A DNA stretch of 17,789 nt from Nitrospirota bacterium (GTDB lineage: Bacteria; Nitrospirota_A; Leptospirillia; Leptospirillales; Leptospirillaceae). The notes beneath the pieces were generated by a model. It was given only the letters and a program-made list of their open reading frames with translations. It did no database searches and was not told the origin of the DNA. The stretch is from NCBI GenBank assembly GCA_027415455.1, contig DAIBSV010000020.1, forward strand, positions 1 through 17,789, given 5' to 3'. The translations under genes and the position numbers were made by a program. This document shows, in pieces, positions 1-7,829 of the stretch; the first letter of the stretch is position 1, and every line of letters begins with the position of its first letter.

Positions 1-609
1 GGGGTGCACTGGACGATTACGGCCGACCAGGACAGTGCGGTGAAACAGGTCATCGACCGGATCCCCGAGTCGGCCTGGGTTCGGGTCAGCGAGGATGTCG
101 AGGTGGCGGAAACGGTTCATACGATGCAAGACACGAACAAGGCCTTCCGGCTGATCGTGAAGCGGACCCGGGACCGGTCGACGCCGCTGTCGGAGCTTCT
201 GGTCAGCTACCGCACCTGGGCGGTGGCGACAAACATGGAACCGGAGGTGTCGGCCGTCCGGGTGCTGGAGTGGCACCAGCAACGGGGAGAGTTCGAGAAC
301 TTCCTCAAAGGGCTCAAGAGCGATGTGGGAGTGGGATCCATGCCGACAGGCGAGAGCTACGCCAACGCGGTCTGGTTTCGGATTGGCGTGCTGGTCTACA
401 ACCTGATTCAGGGCTTCAAGCGGGATCTTCTCCCGGGAACTTGGCTAAGCTTTCGGCTTCCGACACTCCGATGGAAGATCTTTGCCCTGCCGGGCAAGTT
501 CGTGCGCCATGCCCGGGCCCTTGTGTTAAAGCTTGCGGTTCCGCGACGCGATCTGGACTTTTTGAATGAGGTTCGCACCCGGTGTCGTCTGTTGTTTCAA
601 CCCGGCTAA
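1..609 (+). CDS. IS1380-family-like transposase, 3' part only
   Basis: The reading frame is open from base 1 and ends at TAA 607-609, so the N-terminus lies outside the window and the first GTG (base 4) is probably internal. The last ~200 residues resemble the C-terminal part of IS1380-family DDE transposases. A WHQQRGEFENF stretch (about residues 91-101 of the visible part) is followed by ESYANAVWFRIGVLVYNL, which matches the 'H-Q-R-G-x-x-E...N..R....L.YNL' block of that family, where the third acidic catalytic residue is expected. A basic C-terminal tail rich in Arg and Leu follows. The protein would catalyse cut-and-paste transposition of its own element. I could not locate the terminal inverted repeat downstream, so the right end of the element is undefined. 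The family call is from memory of conserved blocks, not a search. Confidence 0.72.
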   Translation, partial: GVHWTITADQDSAVKQVIDRIPESAWVRVSEDVEVAETVHTMQDTNKAFRLIVKRTRDRSTPLSELLVSYRTWAVATNMEPEVSAVRVLEWHQQRGEFENFLKGLKSDVGVGSMPTGESYANAVWFRIGVLVYNLIQGFKRDLLPGTWLSFRLPTLRWKIFALPGKFVRHARALVLKLAVPRRDLDFLNEVRTRCRLLFQPG

Positions 610-915
610 AACCCAAAGGAGATGTGAGAGGTCCAGGGGAAGACCGGCAAGAAGAGGGGACCTGCGACCAGAGCCCCTCCGGAACCAAAGGAGAAATAGT
701 GATTTCCTGACAGCCATTTAGCTCATCCCCTTTCCTCACAACCTCCAAAAGAGAGGGGAGTCAGGAACCGTCTCGGACCTTGACCTCCGGTGATTGAGGG
801 GGACGAGGGACAAATTCGAGGGGAAAAAGGAACCGGTTTCAAAAAAATCCCCCTTTTTCTTCCTGGGAAATCCCTCAGACAATTCCTATCGCGGAATTCG
901 GGTCAGGATTAAAAC
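610..915. other. Intergenic stretch without a recognisable gene
   Basis: About 300 bp between the transposase stop and the cus promoter region. It has purine-rich and A/T-run segments and no ORF I can assign on either strand. It should contain the right end of the insertion element, but I see no convincing terminal inverted repeat or target duplication. A weak stem, GAAAAAGG (823-830) with CCTTTTTC (852-859), is present. Its 21-nt loop and A/T-rich stem make it a poor terminator. Confidence 0.6.
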
Positions 916-943
916 TTGACAAACAAGAAATGCACTCCATAAG
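916..943 (+). promoter_or_regulatory. Possible sigma70-type promoter for the cus cluster
   Basis: A perfect -35 hexamer TTGACA (916-921) is followed after 16 bp by CATAAG (938-943), which matches 4 of 6 bases of TATAAT. Transcription would begin near 950, leaving a short leader before the ATG at 966. No CueR- or CusR-type operator that I can recognise overlaps it. The -10 match is modest, so the assignment is tentative. Confidence 0.4.
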
Positions 944-965
944 ATTTGGTATGGGATTTTTCAGG

Positions 966-1379
966 ATGATCAAACGACATTTTGGTTGGCTCCTTTTTCT
1001 GGCCGGACTCGTCTTTCTTTTCGAAGGCGCTGGTTCTCCCCGCGTTTCCGTCTCCATGTCCTTGAAGGGATCCCCGTCCCTTCATTCGAAAGGGATGACC
1101 CCTCCCTCCTGTCCCATGAAAGGCAATCTTCCCTGTTGCCACAACAAAGCCCAAATTTCCCTCTGTCGAGCCTCACTCTGTGATTTATGCCTCCAATCCA
1201 GGCCTCACCAAGTGGAGAATGAATCCCAAATCCTGAGAGTCCAGGCACCCCTCGAAGGTGCTCCGATCATCCCGGTGAACGGCGATACCCTTGCCCGGCG
1301 CCACACTTTTTCCTTCCTGTCTTCTTTTCCCAAGGACCTTCCTTTTGGCCCGCCCGTCAATCGACCTCTACTGATCTGA
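966..1379 (+). CDS. Small exported Cys/His-rich protein upstream of cusC
   Basis: 137 residues, no family recognised. The N-terminus (MIKRHF then about 13 hydrophobic residues, ending near EGAGS) is a plausible signal peptide. The next 55 residues carry C49, C57, C58, H59, C67, C72 and C75 in a C-P-M ... C-C-H ... C-x2-C arrangement, which suggests soft-metal (Cu/Ag) binding in the periplasm. The C-terminal half is proline-rich and not distinctive. In-frame ATGs lie at 930 and 951. I prefer 966 because the promoter-like site at 916-943 would overlap the 930 start, and because the signal peptide then begins properly. The ribosome binding site is weak (CAGG). The ORF ends two bases before the inverted repeat that masks the cusC start, so its translation could affect cusC. 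It could also be a non-functional leader ORF; the metal-binding role is inference. Confidence 0.55.
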   Translation: MIKRHFGWLLFLAGLVFLFEGAGSPRVSVSMSLKGSPSLHSKGMTPPSCPMKGNLPCCHNKAQISLCRASLCDLCLQSRPHQVENESQILRVQAPLEGAPIIPVNGDTLARRHTFSFLSSFPKDLPFGPPVNRPLLI

Positions 1380-1380
1380 G

Positions 1381-1438
1381 ATCCTCCCAGTTCTAGAAAT
1401 TCGGTGAATCATACCGTTTTTTGAACTCCTGGGAGGAT
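1381..1438 (+). promoter_or_regulatory. RBS-sequestering stem-loop in the cusC leader
   Basis: ATCCTCCCAG (1381-1390) is perfectly complementary to CTGGGAGGAT (1429-1438), and the second arm contains the cusC Shine-Dalgarno GGGAGG (1431-1436). TTC (1391-1393) can further pair with GAA (1423-1425). Inside the loop is a short CGGT...ACCG hairpin followed by six T. The first arm starts two bases after the stop codon of the upstream ORF (1377-1379), so a terminating ribosome would cover it and release the RBS. That is the geometry of translational coupling. The pairing is seen directly; the regulatory role is inferred. Confidence 0.6.
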
Positions 1439-1440
1439 GT

Positions 1441-2853
1441 ATGCCTTTTTATCGGATTTCACTCTTCGAGAGAAGAGCTTCCAAGACTATTTCTCATTTC
1501 TGTAAGGCACCGACGAATCAAGAAAACACTTATCGTCAATTCCTGTGCGCGTCCTTTGTTGCAGGGTTATTGCTGGCATGGACAAGTTCCGGGATTCTCC
1601 GTGTTCCTCCGGTCTGGGCCGGGCCACCTCCCGGCTCCACAACCTCGACCCTTCCCGTCCTCACCCTCGCTCAAGCGATTCGTCTGGGTCTGACCCGCAA
1701 TCCCGGACTCGAGGGGGAACGGGCTCGGATCCTCCGGGATCAGGCCCGTTCCGTCGAGGTCGGAGAACTTCAGGACCCGAGGATTGTTGTCGGGGAACAG
1801 TATTTCCCCTTCAACTTCAATATGGGAACAAGCGTTCTGACCATGACGACGGTGGGGGTCCGACAGGATTTTCCCCCTTGGGGAAAAAGAGCCCTTCTCC
1901 ATAAAAACGCCGCGAATGAAGAAAAGGCGGCCCGCTGGAATCTTGACGATAAAAAAGCCCTTCTTGTCCGGAATATCCGCATAAGCTGGCTTGATCTCTA
2001 CCAAGCCAGGCAGCAGGAGAGTATTCTTCGATCGGTCGGCGCCCTTTGGCAAAAAGCCTTTCAGGCCGCCCTCGGCCGGTACCGCCAGGGAACCGGTTCG
2101 GAATCGGATGTTCTTCTGGCCCAATACCAGAAAGACTCTCTCCGGGACAAGATGGAAGAGATCAGGATCGGGAAGGAAAAAAGCCTTCATCGCCTGATGA
2201 ACCTCTTGCATGTCGCCCGGCCGTTCCGGATTTCCTCCGAAAAACCCCGCATTCCGGATCCTCTTCCCGAATCCGTCCTCCTCAAACGGATCAACGATCA
2301 TCCTGCCATCGAATACGGCGTTTCAAAAGACAATGCCCAGGAATTCCGGGTCCGGTCGGCGGAGAGAGACAAAATTCCCGCCATTTCGGTGGAGGGCGAT
2401 TACAGCTATTTCATGGGGCCGAATCTGATCACGTCGACGCCCAACCTGTTTTCAGTTCTGTTGACCTTCAACCTTCCGGTCCGGCCGGGGGAGCGCCAGG
2501 ATCAAAAGGTCGCGGAAGAAGAACACACTCTGAACATGCTGGAAGCCGGTCTGGAAACAAAGCGCCAACGGTTTATCGAAGAGATCCGGGATTCCGAAGG
2601 GATTTACCGCCACCTCCTTTCCAGGACAGCGATCCTCGACCGGATTCTCGTTTCGGAAGCCAGAAGGAACGTGGAAGCCTCCCTCGCCGGCTACGAGACC
2701 GGAACTCTGGAGATGGGACAGGTTCTTTCCGCAATGGAACAGGTCGAAAACGTCAAACTCCGGGCGCTGTCCGTCCGCACAGACCTCTTGAAAACAAGCG
2801 CCAAGCTTTCCTATCTGTCCGGCATTCTTCAGGGAGGGCTCCATGAACCGTAA
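1441..2853 (+). CDS. cusC: TolC-family outer-membrane efflux protein (CusC-like)
   Basis: 470 residues, usual for the outer-membrane channel of heavy-metal RND pumps. The long N-terminus holds a hydrophobic segment at about residues 34-51 and a signal-peptidase-like V-W-A at 58-60. The first OEP domain starts near residue 73 (LTLAQAIRLGLTRNPGL) and the second near 275, each with the expected long helices rich in Glu, Gln, Arg and Ala. The protein would form the trimeric exit duct docking on CusBA. The start ATG has GGGAGG four bases upstream, and that site lies in the hairpin at 1381-1438. The stop overlaps the cusB start by 11 bp, so the genes are co-translated. The family is clear. Copper/silver rather than Zn/Co/Cd specificity is inferred from the adjoining cusA and cusF. 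Confidence 0.88.
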   Translation: MPFYRISLFERRASKTISHFCKAPTNQENTYRQFLCASFVAGLLLAWTSSGILRVPPVWAGPPPGSTTSTLPVLTLAQAIRLGLTRNPGLEGERARILRDQARSVEVGELQDPRIVVGEQYFPFNFNMGTSVLTMTTVGVRQDFPPWGKRALLHKNAANEEKAARWNLDDKKALLVRNIRISWLDLYQARQQESILRSVGALWQKAFQAALGRYRQGTGSESDVLLAQYQKDSLRDKMEEIRIGKEKSLHRLMNLLHVARPFRISSEKPRIPDPLPESVLLKRINDHPAIEYGVSKDNAQEFRVRSAERDKIPAISVEGDYSYFMGPNLITSTPNLFSVLLTFNLPVRPGERQDQKVAEEEHTLNMLEAGLETKRQRFIEEIRDSEGIYRHLLSRTAILDRILVSEARRNVEASLAGYETGTLEMGQVLSAMEQVENVKLRALSVRTDLLKTSAKLSYLSGILQGGLHEP

Positions 2854-4228
2854 AACATTTTCCTTATTGGCTCTTTCCCTTGCGGTCGGAGCCCTCGTCG
2901 GCGCCGGTGCCACGCGGTGGATCCTGTTCCCGAAAGAGATCCGGTCGAAAACCCAGGCTCGGCAGAGTCGTCCGGAAAGGCGCATCCTGTACTGGCGGAA
3001 CCCCATGAACCCCTCCATCCATGCGGACCATCCGATGAAAGACAACATGGGGATGGAATATATCCCCGTCTATGCAGAACCACAGAAGTCCCAGGAAAAC
3101 TCCGGTCGAAAGGTCCTTTACTGGCGGAACCCAATGAACCCTTCGATCCATTCGGACCATCCGATGAAGGACAACATGGGCATGGCCTACCTACCGGTTT
3201 ATGCAGAGCCTGCCAGGTCCCTCAAAAACGCCATATCGGTGGATCCCCGGATCCGGCAAACCCTCGGGATCAATGTTGTCACGGTCGTGCGGCGGACCTT
3301 CTCCCGCACGGTACGGACGGCCGCCACCGTCTCGTTCGATCGTCGCCGGGTCCGGATCGTATCGATGCGTTTCCGGGGATGGTTCCGGGAGCTTGCCGTC
3401 CTGGCGCCCGGCGATGTCGTCCGGAAAGGCGCTCTGCTGGCCCGGGTCTATTCTCCCGAACTGGCCAGCTCCGAACAGGAAGCGCTGATCGCTTTCGGAG
3501 CGACCCGGGACAACCCGGAATCAAAAGACGACCGGAGTCTCTGGGAGGCCGCCCGGGAACGGCTGCGTCTTCTGGATGTGCCGGACGGGGAGGTTGATCG
3601 TCTGATAAAAACCGGAAAACCCCGATCGATCATTCCCATCCGTTCTCCCTATTCAGGAATCGTCTCCACAATCTCCGCGCGCGTGGGCGGCGAAATCTCG
3701 CCGGGGAAAGCGGTGATGACGCTGGTCGATCTTTCCAGAGTCTGGGTGGACGTCGCTCTGTATTCAGACCAGTTGGGCTGGGTCAGATCGGGCGATTCCG
3801 TCACGCTCCACAATCCATCCGTCCCTGGGCGCGTCTATCGGGGGACGCTCCAATTCGTGGATCCGCGTTTCAACGAAAAGAGCCGGACAGCCCGGGCCCG
3901 GGTCCCTGTCGACAATCCGGACGGATTTCTGAAACCCGGCATGTACCTCGAGGCGACGATGCATCCGGATCCCCGTCCCGATGTTCTGGTCGTTCCGCGG
4001 GAGGCCCTGATCCGCACAGGGACGAAGTCTGTCGTCGTCACCGAAGTCGGAGACGGGCATTTCAGGCCGGTCCGGGTGACGGTCGGAGTCCGGTCGGAGC
4101 ATTGGGCCGAAATCCTTTCCGGCCTTCATGATGGGGATCGGGTCGTGGTCAGCGGACAATTCCTCCTGGACGCCGAATCCCAGTTCGAAAACGTCTCCGC
4201 ACGGATGGAAAAAGGAGGCCGGCCATGA
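2843..4228 (+). CDS. cusB: RND periplasmic adaptor with two heavy-metal-binding domains (CusB-like)
   Basis: 461 residues. An N-terminal hydrophobic anchor or signal occupies about residues 5-27. Two tandem copies of the heavy-metal-binding (YHS-like) domain follow at 48-80 and 91-123, each carrying YWRNPMNPSIH, DHPMKDNMGM and VYAEP. Then comes the membrane-fusion core: a lipoyl/barrel-sandwich half ending near APGDVVRKGALLARVYSPEL, a short helical hairpin, the second half (SPYSGIVSTISARVGGEISP), and beta-barrel and membrane-proximal domains. It links the CusA pump to the CusC channel, and the Met-rich domains probably receive Cu(I)/Ag(I). Most homologues have at most one such domain, so the duplication is unusual. 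There is no C-terminal CusF-like fusion; CusF is a separate gene here. The start overlaps the cusC stop, and the stop overlaps cusA through ATGA. Confidence 0.9.
   Translation: MNRKTFSLLALSLAVGALVGAGATRWILFPKEIRSKTQARQSRPERRILYWRNPMNPSIHADHPMKDNMGMEYIPVYAEPQKSQENSGRKVLYWRNPMNPSIHSDHPMKDNMGMAYLPVYAEPARSLKNAISVDPRIRQTLGINVVTVVRRTFSRTVRTAATVSFDRRRVRIVSMRFRGWFRELAVLAPGDVVRKGALLARVYSPELASSEQEALIAFGATRDNPESKDDRSLWEAARERLRLLDVPDGEVDRLIKTGKPRSIIPIRSPYSGIVSTISARVGGEISPGKAVMTLVDLSRVWVDVALYSDQLGWVRSGDSVTLHNPSVPGRVYRGTLQFVDPRFNEKSRTARARVPVDNPDGFLKPGMYLEATMHPDPRPDVLVVPREALIRTGTKSVVVTEVGDGHFRPVRVTVGVRSEHWAEILSGLHDGDRVVVSGQFLLDAESQFENVSARMEKGGRP
2984..3211 (+). repeat. Tandem in-frame duplication of the heavy-metal-binding domain
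   Basis: Two 99-bp units, 2984-3082 and 3113-3211, are spaced 129 bp apart inside cusB. By eye they share 82 of 99 bases and 29 of 33 residues. The intervening 10 codons (starting at a Gln-Lys-Ser) are a Ser/Lys-rich linker. Most base differences are synonymous, pointing to a duplication under protein-level constraint. Confidence 0.85.
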
Positions 4229-7200
4229 TCTCCCGTATCATCGACTGGTCCATTCGAAGAAGACTCTGGGTTCTCGCTCTTTCCTTGGTTCTGGTGGGCT
4301 GGGGCGGCGTCTCCCTGATCAAAAGCCCCCTGGATGCGATCCCCGACCTCTCCGACACGCAGGTCATCGTCAAGGCCACATACCATGGCCAGCCTCCGTC
4401 CGTCGTCGAGAACCAGGTGACCTATCCTCTGACGACCGCCTTCCTGACGATCCCGGGCGTTCGCCATGTCCGCGGTTACTCGGACTTCGGAAACTCCCTC
4501 ATTTACATTCTGTTCAAGGAGGGAACAGACCAATACTGGGCCCGTTCCCGGGTCCTGGAATATCTGAATCAGGTCGAAAGCCGCCTGCCTCCGGGGGTCA
4601 CGGCCACGCTGGGACCGGATGCCACCGGCCTCGGGTGGGTCTATGAATACGCTCTGGTCGACCGCACGCACCGCTATGATCTGTCCCGGCTTCGGGCCCT
4701 TCAGGACTGGTTTCTGAAATTCGAGCTCCAGAGCATCCACGGCGTGGCGGAAGTGGCCTCCGTCGGCGGGATGGTGAAGGAGTTCCAGGTCGACGTGGAC
4801 CCCAGGAAACTCCTGGCCTATCACGTGAGCCTTTCGCGAGTGGAACGGGCGATCCGGGCTTCGAACGGCGACGTGGGCGGGTCTGTCGTGGATATGGGGG
4901 AAGCCCAGTACATGGTCCGGACCCGCGGGTATATCCATAGCCTTTCGGACATCCGGAACATCCCCCTTGCGGTGGGTCCGGAGGGGGACCCGGTCAGACT
5001 TTCCGACGTGGCCTCTGTCCATCTCGGTCCGGAACTCCGGCAGGGGGTGGCGGAACTCGACGGAAAGGGCGAAGTCGCGGGGGGAATCGTCATTACCCGG
5101 GGCGGCACCAACGCGCTCGACGTCATTCGGGCGGTGAAGAAAAAGATCCGGGCACTGACCCCGATGCTGCCCCCAGGCGTCGAGGTGGTCACGACCTACG
5201 ACCGTTCCCGATTGATCCTGAAAAGTATCCGGAACCTCCTGGAAAAACTCCTGGAAGAGTCGATCGCGGTCTCCCTGGTCTGTCTCGTGTTCCTGTCACG
5301 TATCCGCTCCTCCCTGGTGGCCATCCTGAGCCTTCCGGTCGGCATCTTTGCGGCATTCGTCCTGATGGCGCGCCAAGGGCTCACCGCCAATATCATGTCT
5401 CTCGGAGGGATCGCAGTCTCCATCGGGGTCATGGTGGACGCGGCCATCGTGATGATCGAGAACATGCACAAGCATCGGGAGCGCTCAGACGATGCAGAAA
5501 GCCCTTGGGACACGGCCCTGCGATCCGCACGGGAAGTCGGTCCGTCCCTCTTTTTCTCTCTCCTGGTGATCACGGTGTCGTTTCTTCCGATCTTCGCCCT
5601 TCAGGAGCAGGAGGGACGCCTCTTCAAGCCGCTGGCCTTCACCAAGACCTGGTCCATCGCCATTTCCGCCGCCCTGTCGATCACCCTGGTCCCCGTCCTG
5701 ATGGGATTTCTGATCCGAGGGAAGATCGCCCAGGAGCGGAACAACCCCGTCAACCGGCTCCTGGTCTGTCTCTATCGGCCGCTTGTCGGGTGGGCGCTCC
5801 GTAATCGAAAGCTGACGCTCGTCATGGCCGGAGCGTTTCTTTTGACGGCGGCCGTCCCCTTGATGCATCTGGGAACGGAATTCATGCCGCCTTTGTACGA
5901 AGGGGATCTCCTGTACATGCCGACATTGACGCCCGGCGTCTCCGTCGGGGAGTCGGCCCACCTGCTCCAGATCACCGACCGCCTGATCCGCACCGTGCCG
6001 GAGGTGGACCGGGTCTTCGGCCAATCCGGCCGGGCGGAAACTGCGACCGATTCGGCCCACCTTACCATGTTCGACACGGTCGTCATGCTGAAACCCCGAA
6101 ACGAGTGGCGTCCCGGGATGACCCTTTCCATGCTCAAGGAAGAACTTGACCGCGTCGTTTCACTTCCGGGTGTCTCCAATATCTGGACGATGCCCATCAT
6201 CAACCGGGTGAACATGCTGTCGACCGGGATCAAATCCCCTCTCGGGATCAAGGTCACGGCCCCTTCGCTCGAGACGATCGACCGGCTCGACCGCCAGATC
6301 CGCGACGTATTGAGGAGACTTCCGGAGACCTCTTCGGTCTATGCCGACCGGCTCACAGGAGGGCGCTATATCTCAATCAACATTCACCGATTTTTCGCAG
6401 CCCGATACGGTCTGAACGCAGATGACGTCAACCGCATGGTCCGGACCGCCATCGGGGGAGAGACCTTGACGACGGTGCTCCAGGGCCGCGAGCGCTTCCC
6501 GGTGAACCTAAGGTATCCACGAAACGATAGGGGATCCCTGGAAGCGATCGGATCCCTTCCGGTTCCCACGCCGGGAGGGGGGCAGGTACCGCTGTCCCGT
6601 CTCGCTTCGCTTACGATCGAAGAGGGACCCACGATGATCAAAACCGAAAACGCCCGCCTGACCGGGTGGATCTATATCGACATCAAGGGAGGCGACCTTG
6701 GGGGGTATGTCGCGCGGGCCAAAAAGGCGATCGCCCGGTCCGTCCAGCTTCCGGCAGGGACCACCCTGACCTGGTCGGGACAATACACATCGATCGAGCG
6801 GGCGCGCAAAAGGCTGGCTCTTGTGCTCCCCCTGACCCTTCTGATTATCGTGGCCCTCCTTTACGTCCATTTTCGAAACCTCACCAAGACGGGAATGGTT
6901 CTTCTTTCGTTGCCGTTCGCGGTCCTCGGGAGCCTGTGGTATCTGTACTGGCTCCATTACCGCCTTTCCGTGGCGGTGGTCACGGGGATGATCGCGCTGG
7001 CCGGAGTCGCGGTCGAGTTCGGGATCGTGATGATTCTCTACCTCGATCGTTCCGTCGAACGGCGAAAGACCGAAGGCCGGCTGATAACACCGGAAGACCT
7101 CGATTTGGCGGTTGTCGAGGGAACGCTCTACCGGCTGCGCCCGATCGCCATGACGGGAACCGTGGTCCTCGCGGGGCTGCTTCCGATCATGCTGAGCCAC

Positions 7201-7428
7201 GGGACCGGGTCGGATGTCATGAAGCGGATCGCCGCCCCGATGGTTGGCGGAATGGCGACAGCAATCGTTTTATGTCTTTTGGTGATCCCCGTTCTGTACA
7301 GGGTGTGGAAGGAGGCCGACATCCGCAAGGCCAAAACGGACATGGGACAGGGCCTCCAACCCCCACAGCGGAAGGGGACGGATCCCCTTCCCACGCAATC
7401 CCACTTCCAACACGGAGACCGAACATGA
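4225..7428 (+). CDS. cusA: Heavy-metal RND pump, Cu(I)/Ag(I) type (CusA)
   Basis: 1067 residues, full length for an HME-RND transporter. TM1 is at about 12-31, followed by the family hallmark LDAIPDLSDTQVIV. The TM4 motif GVMVDAAIVMIEN places Asp at 405 and Glu at 412. This D-A-A-I-V-M-I-E pattern is typical of monovalent-cation (CusA/SilA) pumps, in contrast to the extra acid in CzcA. Later blocks FMPPLYEGDLLYMPTLTPG and NRVNMLSTGIKSPLGIKV carry methionines of the kind used in the Cu(I) relay. The protein uses the proton gradient to move periplasmic or cytoplasmic Cu/Ag into the CusC duct. ATGA overlaps at both ends (with cusB and cusF) indicate one tightly coupled operon. The ORF is undisturbed over 3.2 kb. 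Confidence 0.94.
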   Translation: MISRIIDWSIRRRLWVLALSLVLVGWGGVSLIKSPLDAIPDLSDTQVIVKATYHGQPPSVVENQVTYPLTTAFLTIPGVRHVRGYSDFGNSLIYILFKEGTDQYWARSRVLEYLNQVESRLPPGVTATLGPDATGLGWVYEYALVDRTHRYDLSRLRALQDWFLKFELQSIHGVAEVASVGGMVKEFQVDVDPRKLLAYHVSLSRVERAIRASNGDVGGSVVDMGEAQYMVRTRGYIHSLSDIRNIPLAVGPEGDPVRLSDVASVHLGPELRQGVAELDGKGEVAGGIVITRGGTNALDVIRAVKKKIRALTPMLPPGVEVVTTYDRSRLILKSIRNLLEKLLEESIAVSLVCLVFLSRIRSSLVAILSLPVGIFAAFVLMARQGLTANIMSLGGIAVSIGVMVDAAIVMIENMHKHRERSDDAESPWDTALRSAREVGPSLFFSLLVITVSFLPIFALQEQEGRLFKPLAFTKTWSIAISAALSITLVPVLMGFLIRGKIAQERNNPVNRLLVCLYRPLVGWALRNRKLTLVMAGAFLLTAAVPLMHLGTEFMPPLYEGDLLYMPTLTPGVSVGESAHLLQITDRLIRTVPEVDRVFGQSGRAETATDSAHLTMFDTVVMLKPRNEWRPGMTLSMLKEELDRVVSLPGVSNIWTMPIINRVNMLSTGIKSPLGIKVTAPSLETIDRLDRQIRDVLRRLPETSSVYADRLTGGRYISINIHRFFAARYGLNADDVNRMVRTAIGGETLTTVLQGRERFPVNLRYPRNDRGSLEAIGSLPVPTPGGGQVPLSRLASLTIEEGPTMIKTENARLTGWIYIDIKGGDLGGYVARAKKAIARSVQLPAGTTLTWSGQYTSIERARKRLALVLPLTLLIIVALLYVHFRNLTKTGMVLLSLPFAVLGSLWYLYWLHYRLSVAVVTGMIALAGVAVEFGIVMILYLDRSVERRKTEGRLITPEDLDLAVVEGTLYRLRPIAMTGTVVLAGLLPIMLSHGTGSDVMKRIAAPMVGGMATAIVLCLLVIPVLYRVWKEADIRKAKTDMGQGLQPPQRKGTDPLPTQSHFQHGDRT

Positions 7429-7805
7429 ACCAAACCACAAAACGGATCACGACTCTGACAGGGATCTTCCTGGGTGTTTTCCTGGCCGGGACAATGGCCT
7501 TGGCCGACGACATGGAAAACATGAACGGAATGACGGATACGTCGCCGGGGATGGGCAACATGTCCTCCTCCGCACCCGTAGGTCACGGAAAGGGAGTCGT
7601 CGAAGCGATCGACCGGAAAGCCGGGACGGTGACCATCAAGCACGGCCCGATCAGAGAGTTCGGATGGAGCGGCATGACCATGACCTTCACGCTCCGCCAC
7701 CGGTCTTCCCTGAAATCTCTCAAGACTGGGGACCATGTCCGCTTCTATGTGGTTCAGGACAGCCAGGGATCGGCCGTGATCACGAAGATCCGTCCAGTTC
7801 ACTGA
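7425..7805 (+). CDS. cusF: Periplasmic Cu/Ag metallochaperone CusF
   Basis: 126 residues. A signal peptide (MNQTTKRITT then LTGIFLGVFLAG, cleaved near ALA-DD, residue 27/28) precedes a Met-rich linker with M30, M33, M36, M43 and M46. The CusF OB-fold follows. Its metal site is intact: H73 in KHGPI, W81 in EFGWSG, and M84 and M86 in GMTMTF, matching the His/Trp/Met/Met site of E. coli CusF (cation-pi with Trp). CusF carries Cu(I)/Ag(I) to CusB. The start ATG overlaps the cusA stop in ATGA, so no free RBS spacing is needed. The identification is strong because all four ligands and their spacing are visible. Confidence 0.93.
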   Translation: MNQTTKRITTLTGIFLGVFLAGTMALADDMENMNGMTDTSPGMGNMSSSAPVGHGKGVVEAIDRKAGTVTIKHGPIREFGWSGMTMTFTLRHRSSLKSLKTGDHVRFYVVQDSQGSAVITKIRPVH

Positions 7806-7829
7806 AGGTCGTCGCAGGGAGGGAAAACG

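Noticed and set aside
823..859. Possible terminator, GAAAAAGG with CCTTTTTC
   Set aside because: The stem is A/T-rich with a 21-nt loop and lies upstream of a long gene-free stretch; chance pairing of A and T runs is likely.
930..965. Earlier ATG (930) as the start of the Cys-rich protein
   Set aside because: It lies inside the promoter-like element and would put 12 extra residues before a well-formed signal peptide.
1567..2301. Long minus-strand open frame inside cusC
   Set aside because: It mirrors the codon pattern of the cusC frame, has no family resemblance, and cusC is unambiguous on the + strand.
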